NCBI GenBank assembly: GCA_033085395.1
Contig: JANQBS010000006.1
Span: forward strand, 310,001-374,000
Direction of reading: 5' to 3'
Length of the DNA: 64,000 nt
Source of the DNA: Xanthoparmelia taractica
Taxonomy: Eukaryota; Ascomycota; Lecanoromycetes; Lecanorales; Parmeliaceae
Shown: piece after piece, positions 34,201 through 44,893 of the stretch
How the letters are laid out: each line of letters opens with the position of its first letter
Position numbering within the stretch: the first letter of the stretch is position 1
Notes under the pieces: generated by a model
What the model was told of the DNA's origin: nothing
What the model saw: only the letters and a program-made list of their open reading frames with translations
The model's database searches: none
Program-made: the position numbers and the translations under genes

Positions 34201-35369
34201 AAGGACGGTGTCTGGGAGATGCCCCCTCGCAGTAGGGTCCTTTGGAGGTCCAAGAAGATGAGCAATGCGAGATTAGAATTGGGACTAGAAAGGTATCATG
34301 CATGGAAATCAACCGGGCTAGGCATCCATGAAGAGAGATTTGCGGAGACTGGCGAGGCGGTGTTTATATAGCAGTAGACGTGAGAGGGAAGATGCGTGGG
34401 GTCTGGGAGAAATGCAGGGGATTGAACAAGCAGAAGAGTCAGAGAAGAAGAAGAAGAGTCAGGGATATGCGGAAATGAATCACTGCTGATGATGTTGCTG
34501 ACGGTGTTTCGAATAGCGGACAAAACTACGAATACGTCCGGGAGGTATAATAATAACTCTATGACGGCTATTTACTCAGGTACTCGTAATTACCTTACTT
34601 TACCTTAAGTATGTCACACTCACTACCGTACTCGTGAAGAATGTGAGGAATGGGGCAAGGGATTAATTACCCTGCGATTGAGTCTCGGACCATCTTACGG
34701 AGTACAAGTACCTTATTGTTTTTTTACCTCGGCATTCGTTGCTGACCGTATTTTTTTTTTCTTTTTCTTTTTTTTTTCCTGGTATTGACTCATCTTTGCT
34801 TTCTCTACACCGCACAGTTCGCAAACCCTTCCACTTCTGAAATCCAATCTGACTCGTAATCATACCCAAGTAATATGGTTTCAAGACTTGAATACGTTTT
34901 CATAACAGCAAAACCCAACAATGATTACCTCGTCCTTAATCATAAGCTGTTGCCTGGAGTTTTCGGACTATTGAGAGCATCTGAAAGACCGACATTCCTA
35001 GTCAATCGTGCAGGATACCTTCCTGGTTTTCGTATCCGGCTACGGACAAATTGGCAAGACCTCCAAGGCGACTCGGCGAGGCAGTTTCAGTCTCTAGAAG
35101 ATAGTAATTTGTAGAAACGCGAAACCCCAATTCGTACAACGACTCTTCATATGGGGCGGTAACAAAAAGTCGTTGCACACCGATCCCCGCTAAGCCTTAC
35201 CAATTTGTGCAACGACTTTTGTCACCGACTCTTCCTTCAGGCTAGCGTCATTTTCCCACTTTAGTACCCGTTAAGCGAGTGTAGCACTTCACACAACGAA
35301 TTCCGCCCAACGTCACAACGACCCTCCGCAGCGACAACAACGACAACGCATCTGCCTTAAAACCCCACC
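34201..35369. promoter_or_regulatory. Divergent promoter region of the ABC transporter (-) and RPL39 (+), 1.17 kb
   Basis: Holds both promoters. Visible structure: a GAAGAAGAAGAAG microsatellite near 34,444, T/C-rich runs at 34,749-34,778, TACCTTAC-like motifs near 34,590, and an inverted repeat carrying CAACGAC motifs at 35157-35227 close to RPL39. No gene is recognised; a plus-strand frame at 34,875-35,114 lacks known features. Confidence 0.5.
35157..35227. repeat. Inverted repeat upstream of RPL39
   Basis: Left arm 35157-35179 and right arm 35206-35227 are imperfect reverse complements (CGGTaACAAAA-GTCGTTGCACA against its complement), with a 26-bp spacer. The core CAACGAC recurs nearby at about 35,137 and 35,317, so it may be a repeated factor-binding site rather than a transposon end. 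It lies 143 bp before the RPL39 ATG. Confidence 0.6.
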
Positions 35370-35717
35370 ATGCCTGTAAGCGAGGCGTCGATATCTTCCT
35401 GATCCCTGGCCCACTACTGACCGAAGCACACGCAGTCCCACAAGTCCTTTCGGACGAAGCAAAAGCTCGCCAAAGCGCAGAAGCAGAACCGCCCCATCCC
35501 CCAATGGATCCGTCTACGCACCGGTAACACCATCCGGTACGTGCTTCTTCCTTCTTACACTCCCCCCGATCTGTTGCTGGGAATCGCCATCATTCTGTTT
35601 GATGCAGCTGGGGGCCAATCTGCTGGGAAGTTGGTGAAGCGTGAAGGCTGACTCCCGGTGGTCTACAGGTACAACGCAAAGCGAAGACATTGGCGGAAGA
35701 CGAGAATCGGTATCTAG
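35370..35717 (+). CDS. RPL39: 60S ribosomal protein eL39
   Basis: eL39 is a tiny basic protein lining the exit tunnel of the large ribosomal subunit. Exons are 35370-35375, 35436-35536 and 35669-35717, giving 51 residues. The first coding exon is only six bases (Met-Pro), a common layout in fungal ribosomal-protein genes. The rest reads SHKSFRTKQKLAKAQKQNR, PIPQWIRLRTGNTIRYNAK, RRHWRKTRIGI, essentially the invariant family sequence. The second intron is 132 nt. It is too short for most ORF finders. Strong expression would be expected; the upstream CAACGAC repeats may contribute. Confidence 0.97.
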
Positions 35718-36453
35718 ATCAAAATGGTGCGGGGAATGGGATGTAGACGAGGGGAAACGGATGTTGATGGCTCGGTGGACTGAGGATGTGGTTTACTCTG
35801 GGCCTCCTTGCTAAAGGGTTCATGAAAGACAGTCGTGTAATCTGAACGTTATGGCTGGCAAGTCAAAAGTGACTGCTAGCTTTTCAAGAAATGATGAGCC
35901 CTCCCCACCAATTTGTGGCCATTTAGTGCCATGTGATATAAAATGCACGGGCTTCAGAGCCAACTGGAGAGGCATTGATCATCAATTTGTTGATTCTTGC
36001 CTCGGAGATCTCTGGTTGTGTAGAGGAGGAACATTCAATCACTGGTACTCAACCCATGGCCTCAAGCCGATGATCTCTTATGTCACTGCAAGGACTCCAG
36101 TAGAGTGCAAAAGATTTCTATCTGATGGGTATCTATTTTGCACGAGCACTCTTTTGAGTCTTTTACTACTGGTTCACAAGGTCTTCATATGCCATTTAAG
36201 GACCACCAAAATCGGACCCTTTCGGTGGCAGAGCCACCTCGCCCAACTGTGAGCATGCATGTAATTGAGCCGCCAACAACCGACCACTATAGAACGCCTT
36301 GCATTAATGAATCATAAGCAGAAATCCAGCCAGTCGACACGTGAGCAATGTAAGGCACATTTTTTCATGTCGATCTGGAGGCGTATGGGCATCGCAATTA
36401 ACGACTGCGATAAGATCAGTGGATTAACTTGGGAGTATATCATTTTGGTGAAC
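35718..36453. other. Convergent 3' region, RPL39 and SKP1 (736 bp)
   Basis: Contains a 133-codon ATG frame on the plus strand (35851-36252) with no recognisable domain. Otherwise nothing is seen. The frame is listed among rejected candidates because it lies between two 3' ends and has no family features. Confidence 0.45.
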
Positions 36454-37138
36454 TTACTCCTCGGCCCACTCGTTCTCGCGGCGAATCTGGTCCTCTTCTT
36501 CGGGCGTGAAGTCGTTCTGGATATTGAAGGTCTTGCGAATCTCTTCAGGGGACTTGCCCTTGATCATGTTTGCGACGGTCTTGCAGCCGACGTCAAGGAG
36601 GGCTTTAATGTCGAGATAATTGGCAGCCTGTACAGTACAATATGTCAGATTAGAACGCTAGGTAACATAGCGTAATGAACCTACTAGGATGATCTCGAAC
36701 AGCATCTCCTGGTCCACCTGCATGAATTTTTGGTCCCACTCTTCGATATCCGTTGTTTTCTTGCGTGAATCGGCATCGTCGTCATTTGTCGCGGGAGGGT
36801 CCCCCTTGTGGTGGACACACCACTCGATCACTTTGTTAAGGACGGCCTCGTTAACCTATGGTGTTTTTTAGTCTCTTGTTAGCGGCTTATCCAAGTGTTG
36901 AAAGCTTACATTGGGAATGGGAATTGGTTCGGTCATAGCTTGTTCGCCTATGTCCTCCATCATATTCTTGATGAGCACCGAACGCTCAGCAACATCACGA
37001 TCTGTAGCAGTGTTAGCAACGCCCGCGGTGTTGTTCTTGAGTGATAGAGTGGAGGTAGGTGGAGAAGGGTTGGGACATACCGACAGTGATGTCAACGCTA
37101 TCGGAGCTCAGGAGCTTGATCTTCTGCGTTTCAGCCAT
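36454..37138 (-). CDS. SKP1: SCF ubiquitin ligase subunit Skp1
   Basis: Skp1 bridges cullin-1 to F-box proteins in SCF E3 ligases. Exons (5' to 3') are 37138-37081, 37001-36910, 36855-36685 and 36627-36454, giving 164 residues. The N-terminal BTB/POZ fold (MAETQKIKLLSSDSVDITV, then AERSVLIKNMMEDIG) leads to VNEAVLNKVIEWCVHHK and the F-box-binding C-terminal helices LAANYLDIKALLDVGCKTV and MIKGKSPEEIRKTFNI, ending NEWAEE. This is nearly the invariant eukaryotic sequence. All introns are 54-79 nt. It matches the sconC/skpA orthologue of filamentous fungi. Confidence 0.98.
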
Positions 37139-38112
37139 GGCGACGGTGGTTGATGAGAGTAGTTGGATAGATGCTGATGAAGTTATGGTATGTATGTAAG
37201 TCTTGACTCAGTGTGATGTAGGTCAAAGGCTTGAAGATGTTTGCGAAAGATGGTTAGGGGAAAGAAAGAAGTTGGGAAGTGAAGAGTATTTAAGTGGTGG
37301 CAGATGGGTGTGATGAGGGTGGTGTGTTACAAGTAAGGTGTAAGGCAGGAAGCTCGGAGAACATAGAAGTACAAGGCTGCCGCAAACGGTTATTGTCTGG
37401 CCAGTCAAGGGCTATTCTAGATTGGGTTAAAACGCCAAGATTCGTGACTCTTTCTTTTTCGATAACACAAGAAAAACCCCATATAAAAGTGAAATGTTAA
37501 GTCGTTAAGTATTCACTGACTGCTCGGGAAAGATCAGTCGATGGGTCCATATTCACTCATTCTTGCCTTACTCTGTGCTGTTCTACCCCCAGATAATCTC
37601 ATCAATCATCTATCATCAATGCTTCCTCGCCGGCAAGACGAAAAATGTTAAGAGAGAGAAAGCGAGGGTTCAAGACCGTTTGTTCCCTTAAGGTTTTCAT
37701 TGTTTGCTGCCAAGTCTTGAAGTGTTTGCGTCTGAACAAGACTCAAGAAGCGGAAACCGGCATACACATAGGTAATGATTGCGCGAGTAGTCTTATAGAA
37801 CAAACATTGGGGAATACCTGCTGCTGCACCTGTAGGGTAGCAAGGGGCAAATTCTTCAAGTACAAAACCGGAGAGACTATAGACGTTTATACCTCAATGC
37901 GCGCTACTCCGAGCCATAAGCTGCTTCTAAACATGTTTGATACAATCATTATTAGATGCTCAGCGCTCTGCAGCTTTTCCCCTCAGCAATGTGGGAGGGA
38001 GCACTGCCCATGCTCTATAACGCCTCGCTTCGTAATCCCTGGTTAAACGATCCTGTGTGTATCACCTCTGTCCCTACCTTCGTCGCACTGCCTGTCTAAA
38101 CCGCGCGACAAT
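37139..38112. other. Intergenic between SKP1 start and CaMKK 3' end (974 bp)
   Basis: Includes the SKP1 promoter. A 133-codon ATG frame on the plus strand (37645-38046), Cys-rich but without a recognised motif, is the only sizeable open frame; I do not support it as a gene. Confidence 0.45.
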
Positions 38113-40426
38113 TCACTTTGCATCATCCATCTTGACATCGTCCCCATCCCCCTCAGCTTGGTCGTCTGGGGGCTTTTCCCCTTTCGCGGCTTTCATCCTT
38201 GCCTCTTCCAGGACCCGCGCAAAGCCGCTCTTCGCTTTGGACCCATCTCCCGAATTACTATTACCTTTAACGATCATGAACTGCTCGTCCTTTTGGTACT
38301 CCTCATTTCTCTCCACCCGTCGGGTCAGAAATAGCGTGGCGGCCCTGCCGTTTGCGGCCCGTAATCGTTGAACCTCCATGTCGTATGCTTTTTCGTAAAT
38401 GTTGGTTTCTGCTGCTGGTGGTGACTCACTCACGCAAGGTGGTGAAGGGCTCCGAGAGCTGCCGCCAGGGCCAAGTCCAAGGTAGAGATGATCGGACAAC
38501 GGATCATGTGCTTGACCTTTGCCACCGTGAGGAACGTGCATGGGTGCAGTGGCTGCATGCGCTAGAGGGCGGTGGGCTTGCGGGTCGGCATCAAGTGATC
38601 TTTTGTTGTTCGTGGGACTTGATGGGGCCTGCTCCGAATCATGGTCGGAGGGGCGTTCTGTTGGAGTGTTTGTAGAGTATGCGATGGCAGCGTCTTCTCG
38701 GTCTGGTAAGGACTTTTCATACCCATCCAGATTGATATCTCTGTGAACACCCTCTGCTACCAGTGCTTGTTCTATAGGTCTTCGGTCGTGGCTGTCAACA
38801 CTTCGGGTCTTGTGAAATAACAGTGGCTTCTCAAGCTTAGACATGGACAAGGGCGGTTGTACCATCCGCGTGTCCTTGCCTAGGATTCCTTGTAAACCTG
38901 AAGGTCTCTTATTAGATATGGCATTCTTAAATCGCTTGACCGCTTTCATCTATCACAGAGTCAGCGCTGTCGCACCTTCTCTTCGAGGGAGGGACTGGCC
39001 AGGACGAGTATGTTGCTGAGATTGCCTGTGATAGCCTGGTTCTTCTCCTCTTCTGTAGGAGGCTCGACGAGGTTTGCGGTGTTCTCTTCTGCTGATAGCA
39101 GAGGGTCTTTACCATCCTTGGTTACCCATGGATGGTCCTTGATTTCTGTTAGCAATATTTTTTCTTCTGTGCACAGATCGTTCACATACCCGCAGCGCAT
39201 CCATTTTAATCCGCGTAGTGGGATTCTTGTCCAGTATCTTCGCCATTAGATCCTTGAAGTTTTCATCGACAGGCGGGCCAGAGGCCAAGTCAACTTGGTC
39301 ATTCTTGATCGATTCATACAGCTGCAAAACGCCTGTTTGCTCGAAAGGTATTCGCCCGAAGCGCAAGCAATAAAGAGTCACACCCATGGACCAGATATCT
39401 GCTGCCTTGCCGGAGATGCCCCCGTGTTTGGCAACACACAATTCTGGTGGTAAGAAGGCTGGTGAGCCAGCTGACTTTACAGTAGTCATATCTGAGTGTT
39501 TCTCGAAAATCTCGGAGACGCCAAAGTCAACGATTTTGAGTACATCATCTTCCGTCAATAACAAATTGTCTGGCTTGATATCACGGTGAAGGACTCCTTG
39601 AGCATGCAGATACTCGATGCCAAGTATGAGATCCCGAAACCAGCATCTGCAGCTCTCGTCATCATATGGGTCCGCCTGCTCTTCCATCCCCACTTTCATA
39701 ATTACACCCTTTTTGCACATTTCAAGAACCATGTACAGCGAATCCTCATTTGGGTCGTCCAGAACCTCTCTCAAGGACACTAAATTATCGTGGTTCAGTT
39801 TCTTCATGACTGCAATCTCCTCCTTGATCAGAAACAAAGGGTTGCCGTCTCCTTCCTGATCGGGGATATCTGAAGATGAGTTTCGGTGCATTGGAGAATT
39901 GAAGCCTACACCCGCAGCCAGATGACCGGTTCTGCGAGGTCCTCCATGAGGTCGACGCAGGATGTTGGACTGTGCGCGTTTGCGTAGTCGAGATTTTGAG
40001 AACTCCTTTACCGCATATTCAACGCCATGCTGGTCAACAGCAAGATGGACTGCTCCAAACGAACCCCTCCCTATTTCTTGCTTTATCATGTACTGGTTGA
40101 TCCGGTGTATAGCACCGCCATCATCCTGGCTATTGGTATATTCTGAGCGCGCATGTAATGTTTCCTTGACCTCTTTAGCACTTGATTGTTTGCGCTGGTG
40201 ATGTCTGATTGGGCTTTCGTAGGCTGGGGTGGACCTGTATTGGGGAGTGAACTGTTAGCTAAGTCTGGGACTGGGAAGCAGTCAATGTAACATACATGTG
40301 TCTAATTGCTGCCGGCCTGCTGCCATGGCCCTCACCGGTGCTTGGAAAGTCGATTGAGATGCCATGGGAGGGCACGATCCCCGCTTGATCTTCTACCGCA
40401 GTCTCTTTACTCGGGGTAGGAGGCAT
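38113..40426 (-). CDS. CaMKK/Ssp1-type protein kinase (upstream activator of AMPK/SNF1 or CaMK)
   Basis: The nearest families are fission yeast Ssp1, Aspergillus CmkC and yeast Sak1/Tos3/Elm1, which phosphorylate the activation loops of SNF1/AMPK or CaM kinases. Exons (5' to 3') are 40426-40296, 40234-39190, 39137-39006 and 38949-38113, giving 714 residues. The kinase (from about residue 93) has GRGSFGAVHLA, YAVKEFSK, a Pro/Gly-rich RP insert after the VAIK region typical of CaMKKs, LHRDIKPDNLLL, VDFGVSE and SAGSPAFLPPEL. The C-terminal KAVKRFKNA segment resembles the CaM-binding/autoinhibitory region. The tail is long and disordered. The first in-frame ATG is used after a TTG. The third intron (38950-39005) has a poor donor (GTCCTG), so that junction is uncertain. 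Confidence 0.85.
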
Positions 40427-40714
40427 TGAGTAGTAGTGTGCAAGAGACAACGTTTGAAGAAAAGGTCAAACAACGCATCGTCAGCTTCCAAAGCTCAAGT
40501 ATATACAGATGAAGCAGATTTACTTAGATAATCCACAGCCTTGTCAGTGGGGGGCACGGGGGGGGGGAAAGATTGAACGTTGCCAAGAGCCGTCCGGGAT
40601 TCGGGAAAGAGCCGGTGTACCTGTTAGCAGCTGCTCTCCCTGTAAATACTTTATGAACGCTTTCCATCACCCATCATTGTATAACATCTTTCTCTCTTTC
40701 TCAAGGTCACCAGT
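40427..40714. promoter_or_regulatory. Divergent promoter of the CaMKK gene (-) and BET5 (+), 288 bp
   Basis: The two start codons diverge over 288 bp. A run of ten G at 40558-40567 is the only notable feature. No gene lies between. Confidence 0.5.
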
Positions 40715-41429
40715 ATGGTGGTCTATTCTTTTTACATTTTTGATCGCCATGGTACGTTTCTTCTCGTCTCTCTCTTCAAGCTTGATGAGTAGCTCATACG
40801 CCCCTTAGCCGAATGCATATACAAAAAGCGATGGGCACCTCGGCCAACGTCGTCCTCCAAACCACCTCAGGCTAACGGTGTCCCGGATCTTCAGTCGCAA
40901 TTCAAGGGTCTCAGCGCGGAGGATGATGCGAAATTGGTGTTCGGCACAATATTTTCTTTGAGGAACATGGTTAAGAAGCTTGGGGGCTCAGATGACAAGT
41001 ACACAGCTTCCGAGGCGAGAAGAGTAGAGCAATCAAGATACTGATGGTTGGAGGTGAAGCTTCATATCTTATCGGACGGGTCACTACAAACTGCACTACT
41101 ACGAAACTCCAACGTCGCTTAAGTTTGTCATGGTCACGGATACGAAGACAAGCAATTTGAGGATTGTCTTACATCAGATATATGTTAGCCTCTACGTTGA
41201 GTACGGTATGTCATGAGCAAGGATAGCGGAGAAGTCTGGGTGGAATAGGCAAATCTGACTTTGATTCAGTAACCAAGAATCCGTTATCGCCTGTCGAGCA
41301 TCCAGGAGGCGTTGGTGTGAATTGTGAGCTTTTCGAGCTTGGTGTCGAACAATTCGTGGTGAGTAACATTGACTCGTCTTGCTCCGGCGCTGATAAAGGC
41401 TCGTGCAGACTGCGTCTCTTCAGACCTGA
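40715..41429 (+). CDS. BET5: TRAPP complex subunit Bet5 (TRAPPC1)
   Basis: Bet5 is a core longin-fold subunit of TRAPP, the Rab1/Ypt1 exchange factor acting in ER-Golgi traffic. Exons are 40715-40751, 40809-40998, 41060-41205, 41270-41358 and 41409-41429, giving 160 residues. The start MVVYSFYIFDRHAECIYKK matches the family, with KLVFGTIFSLRNMVKKLG, then FISYRTGHYKLHYYETPTS, KFVMVTDTKTSNLRIVL and HQIYVSLYVEYVTKNPL. A Pro/Ser-rich insert after RW is usual in fungal orthologues. The final exon is only 21 nt (TASLQT and stop). All phases agree; 3' end convergent with TIF6, 143 bp apart. Confidence 0.94.
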
Positions 41430-41572
41430 GTCAGAGAGCCTTGCTCTTAGACTCATAACTTTGGGCCAGCAATAGAATCTCTGCTGGAAAGGCGAACATT
41501 TTGCTTCCTCCTAGGATCGCCCCCGATATGGTTAGAGCGGTTTCCAGGTGTCTCCTGCGTCGAATAGATGAC

Positions 41573-42483
41573 TTAGTAGAACGATTCCACCATCGTATCC
41601 TTATTGGTCGTATTGATCGAACTGGGACCCATCCCTTCGCCCAAGCGAAACACGCTTTCCACGACACTAAGCTCGGTAGCAGTCGTATCCAACCCAGTCA
41701 CCGCCATCCAGTCATTCACCACCATCCCGGCACCTACGACGGATGATCCTCGGTTCACACTGCCTGCCACCAGAGGTACCTGGAGCAAGCTGGACAGCTC
41801 ATCTTGATCTTGGATCGAGGTTTTAGGATGAACTATCCCACCTTGGTTGGAGAGGGCCATGTATGACCCAACAAGAACATTGTCTGCTATGGTTTGGCGG
41901 AAGACCTCGACACCCAGAACATCTGCAATGATTTCCTCGGTTTCTCGCTCAATGTCAGGATGTACCAAAGCGACATGGTCATTGGTGCATATAACGTTTC
42001 CCAATGCTGACAACCTCTCTTCGATACGCTGTATCTTGACCTCATCCGGTATTGAATTTCGAAGATGTTGCAACTCCTGGTCTGTGGTAGATGTGGGTAC
42101 CAGGAGACCCTTTCGGTTCCTTGACGCAAAACGCAGCCTTGGTCAGCTTTGGAGATAAATTAGGCTACGGTATCAATCGCACGCACCCGGCTGTCAGTCT
42201 CCCAATTATCCTGGTGCCTGCAATCGTAGTACGGCATATTGGTACGACATCTTGCAATTCTGCTTCGAAGACACTGGCTTGCCATGTCAGCCATGCCTTG
42301 GGGTAGATATAAAGCAAGCGCACCTGTAGAAGTTCTCGCTGGCTCCTATTGCAACCATGGCATAAGCGTTGGTGAGGGTTGAGAAGACACCAACCCTAAG
42401 ATTAATAGTCAGCCGACATTCTGTGCGACATTGACCGAAAGAACTCACTCGTTCGAGTTTTCGAATTGAGCACGCACAGCCAT
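41573..42483 (-). CDS. TIF6: Ribosome anti-association factor eIF6 (Tif6)
   Basis: Tif6 binds the pre-60S subunit in the nucleus and blocks joining to 40S until removed by Efl1/Sdo1. Exons (5' to 3') are 42483-42449, 42395-42324, 42273-42187 and 42119-41573, giving 246 residues. The pentein repeats are clear: MAVRAQFENSNEVGVFSTL, TNAYAMVAIGASENFYSVF, PICRTTIAGTRIIGRLTAG, NRKGLLVPTSTTDQELQHL, then VNRGSSVVGAGMVVNDWMA near the C terminus. Length and sequence are nearly invariant across eukaryotes. Introns are 50-67 nt. Confidence 0.98.
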
Positions 42484-43402
42484 AGTGGGGGGGTGTGTTT
42501 AGAATTGGGGTAGATGTTGGTGTCGGAAATTGAAGGGTGAAGGGATAGAGGGATTGCTTTTGGATAATGGAAGAGAATGAGGTGACGAGTTCTCCGAGGA
42601 TGAATTGGAAATGACAACAACTCAGTAGAATGATATTCGCTTGGTCTCGTCAGAGAGCAGATGTCTGGAGCATTTAAATGTGTGTGGCATTGTGGGGTAA
42701 AGACCCTGACTTTTGCATTTCTGATGCCAAGACAAGTCGGAGTCACACAGCCTCAGGTAAAAGGAATCAATAAGGTAAAGGTATCTTCCTTTTTGCATGA
42801 TGAGTCAAAAAGCTGACAGTGCAGCAGCAACTCTTGGAATTATCTTCTCCTAATCAGTCATCACAATCACAATCACCCAATTATTCCCCTGAATGACCAT
42901 GAAATACTGAAGAGGGTTGTGCCTTAGGCGCTGTACAGTAGATTCACATTGCAACTTGCTCCAATACATTTCCATGCTTCCCAAGCATTGCTCCTGCAGA
43001 CTTGTCATTTCCCTGCCTCAAGATTCGAGGCGATGCTGTCCTTCCTCTTTGAACCAACTGCCTCGATGCATCCCCCAACATCCCTCCCTCAAGCCATTCC
43101 CACGTTACCCTCCTCTGCCTCGAAGTACGGTAGCTTCCCCAGCCCTCTAATCCAAGTGCTCTCCGGTCTCTTCTCCTCTTTCTCACTATGCAACTGCATC
43201 CTATGGCCTCCCGCGCCTGACTCAATCATCCGCGCTCTGTCGTCAATAGTATGGCAACGCAAGAGTGTAATTCATGTGTTATCACTTTTACTATTCTTCC
43301 TGATTCACTCCCGTTGCTTTTGATGCCATCGCTGAACCCTTCCGTCTGCCAATGCGCATTATACTCATGTATGCACTTACTCATAAGTCGTAACACACTA
43401 TA
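42484..43402. other. Intergenic between TIF6 start and the four-span protein stop (919 bp)
   Basis: Holds the TIF6 promoter and the 3' flank of the next gene. A 124-codon plus-strand frame (42949-43323) is Pro/Ser/Leu-rich with no recognised feature. Nothing else is seen. Confidence 0.45.
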
Positions 43403-44893
43403 CTACGTTAATCCATCGATACCTGACTGAAACGACGCAGATCGTTTCATTCGATGGTGACTCAGACTATGCTCAGCCAGATAAGGCACCGGAGGCGCAC
43501 CCTGGTTTGTTGATGGTTGATCCCTTACAGTACGGATGTCTGGGGAACTCTCAGAGCGAACCAATGGGCTCGGAATCGAAGGAAGGCTCCCCGACCTTGA
43601 CCTCATACTTTTCAGCATGCGTTCATCAATCAGTTGACCTGCTTCTGGAGCAGCAGTGACAACGGTTCCCGGTGATGCGCCCGGAGAAGGTACTGGACTG
43701 CAACTCCTGAACAGAGGATGAATGTGGTCTTCGCTTGGCACTCTTGAGCGAGAGTCCGGCCGTGAGTGGGAGATGGTTGCCGAGCGAGAGATTGGTCCTG
43801 ACCGAGAGCCTGGTCGAGAAAAGTTGCGCTGTGACGGGCTTGCGGGCGGCGGATTGGATGACGGAGGAAACATAGTAGTAAAGTTGGGCAGCTCTGAAGG
43901 GCTCGAAGGAGGAGAATTCGGCCTTGAAACGCTAGGTTGGGGGAGCGGGCTTGCAGGTGGGCTCAACGATGGACTTGATTGGAAGAAAGGTCCCTCCAGC
44001 GCCTTTGCTGGCGATGGTGATCGACTTCCAGGTATAGGCGGTAAACCTGAGCCCTTGGTCATTGGTTTAGACTGGAGCACCGTTTCCCGGAGGTGCGACG
44101 ATACTCCACTGGTATCGTAAGAGTCGAAGCCTTCTTCCTGGGATGGCCGTCCCGATGGGCCGTCCGAAGAAGATCGTCGCGATTGACGTGTATATGAGTG
44201 CTGACGGATGAGTAACCCTCGCCTCGAAGACGACGGACGCTGTACGGTTGAGATTGAAGAGCGAAGCGAGCTTGTGCTGTCCGAAGCTACCAAAGAGGGC
44301 AGCGAGGATGACAGTTGCTCGTGAAACGGTCTCGAATGAGCTGCAGTTGCAGTTGCCGAGAGGCTAGCCTCTCTCATCTCCTGTGGTGCGTCCACGAGCG
44401 GTTGCTCAAAACTAAATCCTTGGGGCGATGATTTCTGCGGGGATCGTACGAACCAAGCGTAATGTGAGTAGCAGAGAACGTGCGCTCCAATAGAGAACCC
44501 CCAAACAACGAAAGTGATCGTCAAGTAGGCCGATACAGAAAGCCTTGAGACGAATAGAGCCTTTCCTACAATCCTGGCCTCGGCCCATTCCAGTGCAGCC
44601 CCGACAACCGCAGTAGCCAACAAACTCGGTAAGACCCCGAGTAGGATAATAGGGACGAAGGTTCGCCGTGTTTGCGGCGCAAGAATCTGATCATAGCGAA
44701 GTTTGTGGTAGATGAGCATCGCCAGGCTTCCGCAGGCAAGAAATTGTATTACAGCGGCAGCCAGAGGAAAAGCATAGGGTTCTCGATGACCTGAGATCTG
44801 AGATCCAGCGAGGATGACCATCAAAATAGCAGTGACGAGGCCGAGTAAGAGGGCTACAACGCCAACGACTGTGGACGCAATTTGATAAGCCAT
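43403..44893 (-). CDS. Fungal membrane protein with four N-terminal spans and a Ser/Pro/Arg-rich tail (function unknown)
   Basis: A single-exon frame of 496 residues with a clear ATG at 44893. Four hydrophobic segments fill the first 150 residues: ASTVVGVVALLLGLVTAIL, YAFPLAAAVIQFLACGSLA, FVPIILLGVLPSLLATAVV and SAYLTITFVVWGFSIGAHV. The remaining 340 residues are low-complexity and rich in Ser, Pro and Arg, with many RS/SP dipeptides (RSPSPAK, SRPGSRSGP), likely cytosolic and a good kinase substrate. I do not recognise the family. The four-span core resembles orphan plasma-membrane proteins of filamentous fungi in layout only. Being intronless in an intron-rich window is slightly unusual but not suspicious. 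Confidence 0.75.
   Translation of the reverse strand: MAYQIASTVVGVVALLLGLVTAILMVILAGSQISGHREPYAFPLAAAVIQFLACGSLAMLIYHKLRYDQILAPQTRRTFVPIILLGVLPSLLATAVVGAALEWAEARIVGKALFVSRLSVSAYLTITFVVWGFSIGAHVLCYSHYAWFVRSPQKSSPQGFSFEQPLVDAPQEMREASLSATATAAHSRPFHEQLSSSLPSLVASDSTSSLRSSISTVQRPSSSRRGLLIRQHSYTRQSRRSSSDGPSGRPSQEEGFDSYDTSGVSSHLRETVLQSKPMTKGSGLPPIPGSRSPSPAKALEGPFFQSSPSLSPPASPLPQPSVSRPNSPPSSPSELPNFTTMFPPSSNPPPASPSQRNFSRPGSRSGPISRSATISHSRPDSRSRVPSEDHIHPLFRSCSPVPSPGASPGTVVTAAPEAGQLIDERMLKSMRSRSGSLPSIPSPLVRSESSPDIRTVRDQPSTNQGAPPVPYLAEHSLSHHRMKRSASFQSGIDGLT

Noticed and set aside
35537..35668. Possible intronic box C/D snoRNA in RPL39
   Set aside because: A TGATGC-like C box and a CTGA are present, but the C box is imperfect, the CTGA coincides with the intron branch site, and there is no clear terminal stem.
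35851..36252. 133-codon ATG frame between RPL39 and SKP1
   Set aside because: Sits between two 3' ends with no family features; chance frames of this length are expected in 64 kb.
37645..38046. 133-codon Cys-rich ATG frame
   Set aside because: Cysteines do not form a known finger or effector pattern, and there is no signal peptide.
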